This document shows, piece by piece, positions 44,001 through 53,608 of a stretch of 64,000 nt of DNA. The notes beneath the pieces are model-generated. The model searched no databases and was not told the origin of the DNA. It saw nothing but the letters and a program-made list of their open reading frames with translations. Within the stretch, counting starts at the first letter, position 1. The number at the start of each line of letters is the position of its first letter. The position numbers were made by a program, and so were the translations under genes. Origin of the DNA: Actinostola sp. cb2023 (lineage: Eukaryota; Cnidaria; Anthozoa; Actiniaria; Actinostolidae); assembly GCA_033675265.1 (NCBI GenBank), contig JAUJYZ010001308.1, positions 412,501 to 476,500 of the forward strand. Reading direction: 5' to 3'.

Positions 44001-44333
44001 GTAGAACTAACTGTTCATTGTACTGATAGGATGAAATCTTCGACATGGTGAAACCAAAAGACCCTTACAAAATAACACTACAAGACCTTCTAAACAGGTA
44101 TTAAACCAAAACAATAAAATAACAATGGACTCTAGGCATCAAAGAAGCCAAATGATAGAATTATTTTGCATTCGTTGCACTGATATAACTTTTGATATAA
44201 CTTTTAAGTCTATAACTTATCAATTCACAGCTCGCAAGGAGAAACAGTTACAAGTATACTTATAGACCTTAATGGATTCTGGACTTATGAAAACAGAGAA
44301 CTGTTGGTACAAGAACCAAGTGTTGATGAATAA
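34000..44333 (+). CDS. PPP2R3C: Protein phosphatase 2A regulatory subunit B'' gamma
   Basis: Twenty phase-consistent exons give 450 residues (human 453): 34000-34060, 34195-34328, 35234-35338, 36012-36068, 36144-36199, 36264-36320, 36468-36508, 36590-36660, 37481-37525, 37615-37702, 40001-40056, 40128-40203, 41260-41320, 41934-42009, 42086-42142, 43323-43358, 43452-43496, 43753-43812, 44030-44097, 44231-44333. The start at 34000 (MSWADTLKRYVERKK) aligns with the human N-terminus; a short upstream ATG at 33988 is in another frame. Landmarks: LFTKYYTEW, FLQRKSRELLDNDELQ, VWLHQTRIGLSLYDV, SFYVCTAVRKFFFFLDPLRT, the EF-hand DTDHNGMLSKEE (exon 13), FDMVKPKDPYKITLQDL and ILIDLNGFWTYENRE. Family knowledge: it targets PP2A, with roles reported at centrosomes and in MCM3AP complexes. 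Exons 8, 10 and 20 are each embedded in tandem arrays, which may disturb splicing. Confidence 0.96.
34613..34890. mobile_element. MITE with ATAGGCCCTTTGCAG ends (copy 1)
   Basis: Ends ATAGGCCCTTTGCAG / CTGCAAAGGGCCTAT. The interior is almost the same as the copy at 45450-45696, in the same orientation, with about 35 extra bases near 34720-34760. It lies in PPP2R3C intron 2. Confidence 0.85.
35524..35595. repeat. Short hairpin in PPP2R3C intron 3
   Basis: CTGAGGTCTTGAAAGCTGCT at the left, and at the right AGCAGCTTTCAAGACCTCAG, an exact 20-bp inverted repeat with a loop of about 35 bp. Confidence 0.65.
35661..35940. mobile_element. Foldback element flanked by 26-bp direct repeats
   Basis: Inverted ends ACACTCGTTTGCAG / CTGCAAACGAGTGT with about 90-bp arms. 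On both sides stands the same 26-bp word (ATATGACTATATTTACAT then ATACATGT), so the element appears inserted in a short tandem repeat. PPP2R3C intron 3. Confidence 0.7.
36590..37405 (+). repeat. 77-bp tandem array of PPP2R3C exon 8 plus its splice donor
   Basis: The genuine exon (36590-36660) is followed by nine full copies and one truncated copy of a 77-bp unit made of the last 68 bp of the exon and the donor-side bases GTAAGTATT. Donor-like GTAAGTATT recurs at 36661 and every 77 bp to 37354, ten in all. Copies lack the polypyrimidine tract and AG of the true acceptor. The only sequence differences seen are T or C in TCATCAG/TCACCAG. Reading through into copy 2 meets TAG after nine further codons. 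Confidence 0.97.
37691..38036 (+). repeat. 27-bp array repeating the exon 10 splice donor
   Basis: The exon 10 end AGAACTG|GTAGGTGATT is followed by twelve further copies of a 27-bp unit (GTAGGTGATTAATGGTCAAT then AGAACTG). GTAGGT donors stand at 37703 and every 27 bp to 38027. The second in-frame codon after the exon end is AGG and the third TGA, so reading through stops at once. Confidence 0.97.
38337..39326. repeat. 26-bp minisatellite, about 38 copies
   Basis: Unit GCTGATGTTTCAAGCC followed by TTAGCCCTTT, with occasional shortened and chimeric units (38490, 38590, 38770, 38885, 39125). It fills most of PPP2R3C intron 10. Confidence 0.97.
39466..39986. mobile_element. Tc1/mariner-type MITE abutting exon 11
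   Basis: Ends CAGTCAACTCTCCGCTAACG and CGTTAGC-like words mirrored at the right by CGCTTACGAGAGAGTTGACTG, flanked by TA on both sides. Internal repeats of the type GTAAGCGGACA run both ways. The right end lies 14 bp before exon 11 of PPP2R3C. Confidence 0.85.
40390..40535 (+). mobile_element. Possible SINE-like retroposon tail
   Basis: GCGCCTTTCATATGCAGCC... AAAGCGCATTGGAACG... AATGCGCTACATGTATATAA then GAACG and (ATT)n. The AAGCGC / GCGCTATATAA / (ATT)n order is typical of 3' ends of many metazoan SINEs. No RNA polymerase III boxes were identified. PPP2R3C intron 12. Confidence 0.4.
40834..40950. repeat. Palindrome in PPP2R3C intron 12
   Basis: AGTCAGCTAAAACATCTAAT then AAGGCTG on the left and CAGCCGTATTAGATGC then TTAGCTGACTGA on the right, around CATTTGGTATTTTGAGG. 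Small foldback element. Confidence 0.6.
41397..41829. repeat. 16-bp minisatellite, 27 copies
   Basis: Unit CTTGGCTATAACATGT, nearly invariant, in PPP2R3C intron 13, beginning 76 bp after the exon 13 donor. Confidence 0.98.
42197..43263. repeat. 18-bp minisatellite, about 59 copies
   Basis: Unit TATAGCAGACACTACCTG with variants CCCG, CCGG and CCCA at the end and TATATCAG in part of the right half. It occupies PPP2R3C intron 15. Because 18 is a multiple of three, long artefactual ORFs run through it on both strands. Confidence 0.98.
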
Positions 44334-44528
44334 AGGAGAAACAGTTACAAGTATACTTATAGACCTTAATGGATTCTGGACTTATGAAAACAGAGAACTG
44401 TTGGTACAAGAACCAAGTGTTGATGAATAAAGGAGAAACAGTTACAAGTATACTTATAGACCTTAATGGATTCTGGACTTATGAAAACAGAGAACTGTTG
44501 GTACAAGAACCAAGTGTTGATGAATAAA
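44237..44528 (+). repeat. 97-bp triplication of PPP2R3C terminal exon
   Basis: Most of exon 20, from AAGGAGAAACAGTTACAAGT to the stop GATGAATAA, is present three times in direct repeat with period 97 bp (stops at about 44331, 44428 and 44525). Copies appear identical. GAATAAA at each end contains both the TAA stop and an AATAAA poly(A) signal. Confidence 0.97.
44523..44528 (+). terminator. Likely poly(A) signal of PPP2R3C
   Basis: AATAAA overlapping the stop codon of the third copy of the terminal exon; identical hexamers lie 97 and 194 bp upstream, so cleavage could use any of three sites. Confidence 0.5.
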
Positions 44529-44827
44529 AGATTTTATTTATAGTTGAACCATCATGCTGTCAGTTTGCTTTGAGTGAACCAAACATTGACATGAATACAA
44601 AATTGCCAAACAACAAAAAAAGGTTTACGGTATTGTTCCTTGTTTGTTTACATGATTGTCATGTTTCCAGCCATGACTGATACCAGATGAGCAACTTGAC
44701 AGCATAAATTAATATCGTTGTACATATCAAACATTTAATGGAATAAAATATAGTAAAAATACTAAAGTTGTACTTTATTATTGTGCGTAAAAAGACAACA
44801 TGACGTGTGGTGACTGTAATGTTGTGA

Positions 44828-45037
44828 TGACTGCAATGAACATGTCATCATTTCCATGCCTTAATGTACTCATACATGTGTATATATGCACATGTCATGA
44901 CTGCAATGAACATGTCATCTTTTCCATGCCTTAATGTACTCATACATGTGTATATATGCACATGTCATGACTGCAATGAACATGTCATCATTTCCATGCC
45001 TTAATGTTTTTGTACTCATACATGTGTATATATATTA
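44828..45037. repeat. 70-bp repeat, three copies, between convergent genes
   Basis: Unit starting TGACTGCAATGAACATGTCA at 44828, 44898 and 44968, the last with a small insertion. It lies between the 3' ends of PPP2R3C and tafazzin. A TTTATT at about 44774 could give the tafazzin AATAAA. Confidence 0.9.
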
Positions 45038-45094
45038 TTATTTACAATCTCAATACTTATGTGCATCTATACTAGCTTTGTTGATAGTGATAAT

Positions 45095-48000
45095 TCATTT
45101 CCATTTACTATGCAATAAGTCTGCTTCTCTTTTAAGTTTTTTAAAGCGATTTTCAATTTGATCTGTGATTTGCTTGCGTGTTTCCATCTAAAAATAAATG
45201 ATGTTTAACACATTAGAGTGATTATACAATGTACATGTCTAGTTTTGTGATCAGATTTACTACTTACTGCATTCTTTTTTCTTCTTTGATAATCCTTCAG
45301 AATATCATCAAATGTCATTGGTTCACCAACCAAAACTGTTACTTTCTGGTATGATAATAGTAAGCTGATCAGTGTTAGCCAATCAGTCATACATAAAGGA
45401 CAGACATTTGATAATATATTGACCCAGAATACATGTACGTTATACTGGAATAGGCCCTTTGCAGTTTACAGTCACATGCCAATATATCGCTTAAATAACG
45501 AATGAACTGAGCCGAAGATCCCATGGGAACGGCTCTGCTGACTGGCAAACAAACTGGAGGTTGAAAAATAGCATTTCAAACAGATTTCTTTACTGTCACT
45601 ACTGATATATATCATGTAAGATTCTTCAAATAAATAAAGTCAGATTTTTTTGGCCAGTCAGTACAACCACGTGATCGTAATTCTGCAAAGGGTCTATGGT
45701 AGACCAGTATACACTTACTTTCATGATATGCGGCATGTATGGATACTTGTTTGGTAACACATCATTCATACCTGAATACAATCAACTACTCTCAATAATG
45801 AACCAATGGTAATAAACTCCAAATCATAATGATTGATTACGATACAGTGATTTATCCTATATTAGGGCATCGGGGACGTGAGGACGACGAAGTTCCAATA
45901 AAGTGTTTTGTTGTCTATTGTTTTCGTATTTGTTTCTTTTTCCGTGTTTTTCACTAAATTTTCGCCCTCTTTGATGAATGACATCGTCTTTTTGTGGTCC
46001 GGTTGACTGAAAACAACTAGCTGCACAAATATCGAACTGATGTTCTCGTTCTCTTTGCATCGTCAAACACAGGCAATTCATGTTGTAGTTTAGCACTCAA
46101 CGCCTGAAGTTAAGACCAAATCAAGCTCATTTCAAACATTCCAACAAGAAGTTATTGAATTTTGTAATTAGCGCTATTGTTTCTCTGCCGTCGTCCTCAC
46201 GTCCCCGTCCTCGATGCTTAAAGTGTATATATGGCCCAAATTTTTTATTTTGGAAATCGATTCTTTATGAAGTAAATAATGGGGTGGTGTAGTAGTTTCC
46301 TGGTTTGGGCTTCACACGTGTGAGTTACAGAGGTTTGAATTCTCAATATGCAAATCAGATGACGTAAATTCAGTCATCATTTATTATACAAAAACGCCTT
46401 TGTGCAAATTACTGACATTTCTAAGCTTGTGATATCTTTCCACAGTTTATAGAAATAGCTTTATGAACTTTTTTCCTATTTCAGAAAAAAAGCACTACTT
46501 GAAAAAAAAATATTTAGTTATGACAAATTCTCGAATTGACGTCACCAAATTAGCATATTGAGATTTCAAACCTCTATAACTCACAAATGCGAAGCCTAAA
46601 CCAAGAAACTACTACACCACCCCATTATTTACTTCATAAAGAATCGATTTCCAAAATAAAATTTTGGGCCATATATACACTTTAAGGTCCCTATTGTCTT
46701 TGCAAAGAAGTGCATTACTATTCAGTCTGTTGTGATACACATGAACATCCTTACCAACATGCCATATAGGCAACACTATCGGAGTAACGTTAGACTCTGC
46801 TATTAACCTTCCCACGCCTACAAATGATTCAGACCGATAACTCTCAGTTTAAGTATTCACGTCGGGCAAAAAAGGACCCGAAATCGGCATCAGTCATTAA
46901 ACTTCTACAGTTTTAATCCAATCAAAATGAAACTTGGCAACATGACAGTACATGGCAAGGCAACAAATCGTATCTTTTTTGTTTTTCAATTTCAATGATT
47001 TTTGGCGGGAAAATGACGTCATGAACAAACCCACAAATTTTGAAATTCACAACTATACTAATTTGATCATCGCATTCGAAAGAACATGACAAATGAGAGA
47101 TATAACCGAAACAATATCTCAGTTATCGCTATTCTATCCAAAGATATCAATTTTTGAAATTTCAAAAACCCGCCATTTTGTTCTATTGTTAGTAACAAAA
47201 AAATGTTGCCAAGTTTCATTTTGATTGGATTAAAACTGTAGAAGTTTAATGACTGATGCCGATTTCGGGTCCTTTTTTGCCCGACGTGATTATACACATT
47301 TCGTTTACAACCATTTTCGTTGAAGTGCGACCCTGAAAATTACAACGCTTTCAGACAAACTCCAGGCTAAACGGCCGTCAATCAAAATAGCTTAGCCAGG
47401 ATTGGCTAGAAGCTGGACATGCCCAGATTGTCTGATTGACGTCCGATTATTTTCCATCCAGACAAAATGTTTTGAAGGTCGCATGGTTGTAATGCCGTGC
47501 ACAATAGCTTACCCCATTTAAGTCTCACCAGAGAACCATCTTCAATAATCTTTCCTGGAGCAGATAATGTAAAAAGAACATGTTAAAAATAGAATTTATA
47601 CTGATAACTTACTGTTAACTAAATATAATGTAATAATGTAAACTCCTTGGTTTTACCTTCTGGGAAGACATGAATCCATTGTCCATGGTTGAGTTCTTCT
47701 AGTGCAAAGTCCATTCCTATCTGATAAACACCATCTCCTGTCGACAAGAATGAATTAGAAAATCAAAAGAAATGACAAGTGTTTGGTATATAACATTAAT
47801 ATTTCTAAACACAGTACAACTAATCCTCACCTCTTACAACTGGAATTGTCTGAAAAACAGAAAACCTTGTGAATAATTTTATTGTTCTGAGCTGTCGGGT
47901 TTATAATGGTGGTGATAGGATTGGTGATGGTAGTGATGGTGATTGTGATGGTAGGGATACAAGTTGGTGTTGGAGTTGTTTTTGTATGACTGGGAAACAT

Positions 48001-51000
48001 ACAGTACGGAATCGAAGACATTGTATTCAACCAATCACAGCACGCAAAATCATTGCTCAAACAATCAGAATGCTTGCACAATCATGACGCAATAGACTTA
48101 CCGAAGTGATGACATCATAAAAATAAAATTTTAGCTTTATCAAATTTTGATCCCCGATTTCGAAAGAATATCAATAAAGAAGCTTGGATAACGTTACGAT
48201 CCAAGCCGAAATTACAGTGATTTGTGGGTGGAAATTATATATTCAACTGGCCATATCTCAGCCGCTGTTTAACCTATTGCTCTCAAATTTGGCATGTAAG
48301 CTTCTTTATTGATGTTCTTTCGAAATCGGGGATTTTTATCATGACATCACACTTCGGTACTCTATACCGTCACTGTACGAACTGTACCGATAGCGGTGCC
48401 AATGGTGTTTATGATGATGATAATAAATATTGATGGTGGTAATTGATACTAAGTGATCCATGGTGGTGGTGGTGGTATCAATGACAATACACTCTGTGTA
48501 ACAGTGTATTACACAACCCATTCCTGTCATAATAGGAATGTGTGAATACTATTATAGATAGATCTATGTTTTTATTATGCAAAACTCTACTGTCACAAAA
48601 TAAAATAAATGATACCAACCTTTCCTCTACTACAAAAATATGAATGAAGACTGTTGCTAAACATGAGTTCCTTGGCTCCTAATATCCTTAAAAATAAAGT
48701 AAAAACTATGAAAACCATAGTATTATAATAATATTATCATGATCATTATTATTAAAATATATACACCAAATTGAAGAACCATTGTCAGGTTCAAAATCAT
48801 AGAACATAGAAGCTGAGACCGAAATAGCTTATGGGAAATATGTTAATTAGATACAAGATTAGTCTCGCACACACCCGTTTTTAGTTCTGTCATGTTCCAG
48901 TTCCAGACTTTCGATACGCACGCAATGCATTATGAGATTATTACAAAGGAAAAGTGAGCACCAATTCTAGACACAGGGAGCCCAAGCTATGTTTTTGCTC
49001 ACTTGGTGCTCACTTTTCCTTTGTAATAATCTCATGTGCATTGCGTGCGTACCGGAAGTCTGGAACTCTTGATGCTTGTATCCTAGGCCTGTCAGAAGCT
49101 AATCAGTGGGAAACAATAACAATATGACCAGAATTTTAAAACGCTTCGTGTATCGATCAAACATGAACAGAAGAGCTTGATAGATCAGGGATTTACCAAA
49201 GCCTGTCGGTCGATTTATGAACAGAATTGCTAGACTTCTAGTGATGATTTAAACCAGGAATTCTAGAAACTTTGAGGCTGACTAGTCCTTTGATCACTCG
49301 AAAGAATCAATGAAAGAAAAGCTACGATTGGTCCCAATAATTTGGCGCGACTGACTTCTGATTTTGAAAGCCACACTGTGATTGGTTAAATCCGAGAAAG
49401 GAATGTTGTTTGGGTTTACAGTGCGACTACTATAACCGGGGCCACTTAGACAACGAGTACCAATCACAATTCAGAATGTAAACAAAACATTTCGAATTTG
49501 GGTACTTCAGCCAATCAGGATATAGTATAAGCCTGTATAAGTTTTACAAGCTGCACTTCAGCCAATCACGAGTTAGCATGTAGAGTATGTTTATATTTGA
49601 AGTTGGATCGATACACAAAGGAACCAACAGAAAACATATACATCCAACTCAGTCAAGAAAGCTCGTTCCAGCTAAATATCATTTTAGGAAGCACTTGACA
49701 TTCTAACCGCGAGTCGGGAATCAAGAAAACATATTTGCATTTTATGGCAACCAATCAAAAAGTTGGGAGACAATAAGCTGTTGATTTCATGGAAGTGTTT
49801 CACTAGCTGATGTGTTCTGATCTCGTTTTATAGTATAAAGAGTATGGCAAAACGTTGTGTGGAAAATGCAGTGGTAAAAGGACACAATGTGTATTTGTCA
49901 AATATCAGCATTGGAGATATTTACGACTGTTCTCCACAAGATAATAATTTGCACAATCCCCACACAATTGCTGTCTCCCGGCGTGGGAATGGAACTTTTT
50001 GATTGGTTGCCATAAAATGCAAATATGTTTTCTTGATTCCCGACTCGATAAACTTGAAATAAGTTCGGTTAGAATGACATGTCAAGTGCTTCCTAAATGA
50101 TATTTAGCTGGAACGAGCTTTCTTGAGTTGGATGTATATTTTTTCTGTTGGTTCCTTTGTGTATCGATCCAACTTCAAATATAAACATACTCTACATGCT
50201 AACTCGTGATTGGCTGAAGTGCAGCTTGTAAAACTTATACAGGCTTATACTATATCCTGATTGGCTGAAGTACCCAAATTCGAAATGTTTTGTTTACATT
50301 CTGAATTGTGATTGGTACTCGTTGTCTAAGTGGCCCCGGTTATAGTAGTCGCACTGTAAGCAGCTGTCTGTGGGCTGGGAGCATTGCGTGATGGAACAAC
50401 GGGTGCGTAGGAGACTAATGCAAGATAACGGTATGCATTCTTCATTCTGATTGCAAAACAGGTAACATAGTCAACATGCATAAGCTATTTCAGTCTCAGC
50501 TTCTATGATTTTGAACCAGACAATGATTCTTCAATTTAGTGTATATACATACAAGTATATAAGATCACAAGAAGACTTCAATTTAGTGTATATACATACA
50601 AGTATATAAGATCACAAGAAGACTTCAATTTAGTGTATATACATACAAGTATATAAGATCACAAGAAGACTCTCAAATAAAAGATTAAAAGGTTTCAAGT
50701 AAACTAACCATCTCACTTTATGTCTGCTTAAAATAGCTTTCATTTTCAGTAATCCTGTCAAAACAATGATTATAGATATTGTTATAGTTGACAACAACAT
50801 TGCTTTTGAATAAACCCTCCTATTGCTTGGTTTCAATCAGCTGTTGAAAGTCCTTGAATCTCATTATCTGCCTTCAAATGACGGGCAAACACTGCCCTCC
50901 ATGTGCAACCAAGCAGAGAGTATTCTATTGAAAAGGTGCAATTCAGCTGATGAAAATTCCTCACGAGACCGGAAATGACGTCTAATGAAATCAAGCAATA

Positions 51001-53608
51001 CAATCCATGCCATCAATGAAGCGTTCCATTCATTTATTTATTCATTTGTTCTTTATTTTCATTTATTTATCCATCCATCCATGGCATTCATTCATTCATC
51101 CATTCATTCATTCATATCCATCCATCCATGGCATTCATCCATTCATCCATCCATTCATGAAATTCATTCATCCATCTATGGCATTCATTCATCCATTCAT
51201 TCATTCATTCATTCATTCATTCATTCATTCATTCATCCATCCATCATCCATCCATGGCATTCATTCATTCATCCATCCATTCATCCATCCATGGCATTCA
51301 TTCATCCATTCATCATTCATCATTCATTCATTCATTCATCCATCATTCATTCATTCATCCATCCATTCATTCATCCATCCATTCATTCATCCATCCATCA
51401 TTCATTCATCCATCCATTCATTCATCCATCCATTCATTCATCCATGGCATTCATCCATTCATTCATTCATCCATCCATGGCATTCATCCATTCATTCATT
51501 CATTCATTCATCCATCCATGGCATTCATTCATCCATTCATTCATTCATTCATTCATTCATCCATTCATCATCATTCATCATTCATTCATCCATCCATGGC
51601 ATCATTCATCATTCATCCATCCATGGCATTCATCCATTCATTCATTCATCCATTCATTCATTCATTCATTCATTCATCCATCCATGGCATTCATCCATTC
51701 ATTCATTCATTCATCCATTCATCCATCCATGGCATTCATTCATCATTCATTCATTCATTCATCCATTCATCCATCCATGGCATTCATTCATTCATCCATC
51801 CATGGCATTCATTCATCCATCCATGGCATTCATCCATTCATTCATCCATCCATTCATCCATCCATGGAATTCATCCATTCATTCATCCATCCATCCATGG
51901 CATTCATCCATTCATTCATCCATCCATTCATCCATCCATGGCATTCATCCATTCATTCATCCATCCATTCATCCATCCATGGCATTCATCCATTCATTCA
52001 TTTATTCATCCATTCATCCATCCATGGCATTCATTCATCCATTCATTCATTCATTCATCCATCCATGGCATTCATTCATCCATTCATTCATTCATTCATC
52101 ATCCATCCATCCATGGCATTCATCCATCATCCATCCATGGCATTCATCCATTCATTCATCCATCCATTCATCCATCCCATCCATGGCATTCATCCATTCA
52201 TTCATCCATCCATCATCATTCATTCATTCATTCATTCATCCATCCATTCATCCATCCATGGCATTCATCCATTCATTCATCATTCATCCATCCATTCATC
52301 CATCCATGACATTCATCCATTCATTCATCCATCCATTCATCCATCCATGGCATTCATCCATTCATTCATCCATCCATTCATCCATCCATGGCATTCATCC
52401 ATTCATTCATCCATCCATTCATCCATCCATGGCATTCATCCATTCATTCATCCATCCATTCATTCATCCATCCATGGCATTCATCCATTCATTCATCCAT
52501 CCATTCATCCATCCATGGCATTCATCCATTCATTCATCCATTCATTCATCATCATCCATGGCATTCGTCCATTCATCCATCCATTCATTCATCCATCCAT
52601 TCATCCATCCATGGCATTCATCCATTCATTCATCCATCCATTCATTCATCCATGGCATTCATCCATTCATTCATCCATCCATTCATCCATCCATGGCATT
52701 CATCCATTCATTCATCCATTCATTCATCCATGGCATTCATCCATTCATCCATCCATTCATCCATCCATGGCATTCATCCATTCATTCATCCATCCATTCA
52801 TCCATCCATGGCATTCATCCATTCATTCATCCATTCATTCATCCATGGCATTCATCCATTCATCCATCCATGGCATTCATCCATTCATTCATCCATCCAT
52901 TCATCCATCCATGGCATTCATCCATTCATTCATCCATTCATTCATCCATGGCATTCATCCATTCATCCATCCATTCATCCATCCATGGCATTCATCCATC
53001 CATTCATCCATCCATGGCATTCATCCATCCATCCATAATAATAATAATTTATTATTTTTTATAGCGCCTTATCCAAAGCTCTAAGGCGCTTAACAATAAG
53101 AGAATCATTATTTACCAATTAAAAAACTTACTCTATATGATTTATTAAGCTTATAGAAATAAAATTAATAGTAAAAAATAAAACTTCATCCATCCATCCA
53201 CCCATCCATGGCATTCAGCCATTCATCCATTCAGTCAGTCAATCAGTTTCAGTCAATCAGTTCTAGTCAATTAGTGTATATCTCACCCCAGATAAGAGGA
53301 TCATCTAAACACGATTGATGATTGGATACTGTTACTAATGGCACGCCATCAGCTCTTTCTTCGGTGTACTTTTGTAACACTGCAAAGTTGTGATATTTTA
53401 CTGAATTTAACCACTCTATAATAATAAATAGAAATACAGTAGTTATAATAAACGTAAGAATCGTGTAAGCCGCACTAAATATGTAGTTCTTACTCATCCA
53501 AACTCGGGTCACGATTCCAACCATTGCAATGATGGCTGCACTGCTTACTTTCCATGACGGTTTCTCCATCACAACACGACACAATGGCCACCTTGACGAC
53601 ACGGACAT
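45095..53608 (-). CDS. TAFAZZIN: Tafazzin, cardiolipin transacylase
   Basis: Eleven phase-consistent exons: 53494-53608, 53287-53415, 50709-50754, 48620-48686, 47831-47849, 47657-47737, 47513-47554, 46755-46817, 45719-45771, 45268-45345, 45095-45187. They give 261 residues, against 262 in the human form lacking exon 5. The start is the ATG at 53608. Landmarks: catalytic NHQSCLDD (HX4D, residues 71-76), [44 protein letters not shown] (acyl-acceptor motif), [31 protein letters not shown] and [15 protein letters not shown]. Family knowledge: it remodels cardiolipin by CoA-independent transacylation on mitochondrial membranes. Exon 5 is only 19 bp. Intron 1 is 78 bp, while intron 2 holds a 2-kb repeat and intron 3 a nested palindrome. 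The 3' end faces PPP2R3C. Confidence 0.95.
45450..45696. mobile_element. MITE with ATAGGCCCTTTGCAG ends (copy 2)
   Basis: Second copy of the element at 34613-34890, in tafazzin intron 9, ending 22 bp from the exon 9 donor. The right end has GGGTCTAT in place of GGGCCTAT. Confidence 0.85.
45864..46217. mobile_element. Foldback element in tafazzin intron 8
   Basis: Ends GCATCGGGGACGTGAGGACG and CGTCCTCACGTCCCCGTCCT then CGATGC are inverted. It directly abuts the next element at 46218. Confidence 0.75.
46218..46685. mobile_element. TTAA-flanked palindromic MITE in tafazzin intron 8
   Basis: Arms of about 135 bp start TTAAAGTGTATATATGGCCC and end in the complement. The interior resembles that of 5183-5594. 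Confidence 0.85.
46858..47288. mobile_element. Palindromic MITE in tafazzin intron 7
   Basis: Ends CACGTCGGGCAAAAAAGGAC / GTCCTTTTTTGCCCGACGTG (one base apart), arms about 90 bp, interior AT-rich. Confidence 0.85.
48099..48359. mobile_element. Palindromic MITE in tafazzin intron 4
   Basis: TACCGAAGTGATGACATCAT and CCCCGATTTCGAAAGAATAT on the left are mirrored by ATATTCTTTCG-like, AAATCGGGGAT and ATGACATCACACTTCGGTA on the right. Confidence 0.75.
48907..49068. mobile_element. Hairpin element nested in the intron 3 palindrome
   Basis: Left arm includes AGACTTTCGATACGCACGCA and GAGATTATTACAAAGGAAAA; the right arm is the complement. The loop contains one CACAGGGAGCCCAAGC terminus. Confidence 0.7.
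49419..50356. mobile_element. TA-flanked foldback element with 350-bp arms
   Basis: Begins CAGTGCGACTACTATAACCG and ends with the complement CGGTTATAGTAGTCGCACTG, TA on each side. The arms (49419-49770 and 49998-50356) are nearly identical, implying recent formation or gene conversion between arms. CAGT ends and TA target suggest a Tc1/mariner relative. Confidence 0.85.
50529..50672. repeat. 48-bp repeat, three copies
   Basis: Unit starting TTCAATTTAGTGTATATACA at 50529, 50577 and 50625, immediately outside the palindrome; the first copy overlaps its right end. Confidence 0.85.
51006..53035. repeat. 2-kb (ATTC/ATCC)n array with periodic CCATGGCATTC
   Basis: ATTC and ATCC tetramers interrupted every 30-60 bp by CATCCATGGCATTCATCC. 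All three plus-strand frames are open for most of its length because the tetramers cannot make stops; the predicted Ile/His/Ser/Pro proteins are artefacts. It lies in tafazzin intron 2. A shorter remnant follows at 53186-53235. Confidence 0.97.
53036..53110 (-). mobile_element. Possible retroposon tail beside the ATCC array
   Basis: (AAT)n then TTTATTATTTTTTATAGCGC then CTTATCC...AGCTCTAAGGCGCTT. The (ATT)n plus TATAGCGC...AAGGCGCT arrangement resembles, in reverse orientation, the sequence at 40390-40535. Confidence 0.35.

Larger units (their letters stand above)
48759..50547. mobile_element. Giant nested palindrome in tafazzin intron 3
   Basis: Outer arms of about 90 bp (ATATACACCAAATTGAAGAA ... 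GAAGCTGAGACCGAAATAGC) match 50470-50547 inverted. Nested inside are a hairpin at 48907-49068 and a TA-flanked element at 49419-50356. No ORF indicates a transposase. Confidence 0.8.

Noticed and set aside
50985..53084. 699-codon Ile/His/Ser/Pro ORF
   Set aside because: Three overlapping frames open in an ATTC/ATCC array inside a tafazzin intron; no protein-like composition.
53416..53493. Extra transmembrane segment in tafazzin ([13 protein letters not shown]...)
   Set aside because: It is a 78-bp intron with GTAAGA donor and TTATAG acceptor; splicing it joins RVWM to [11 protein letters not shown] as in other tafazzins.
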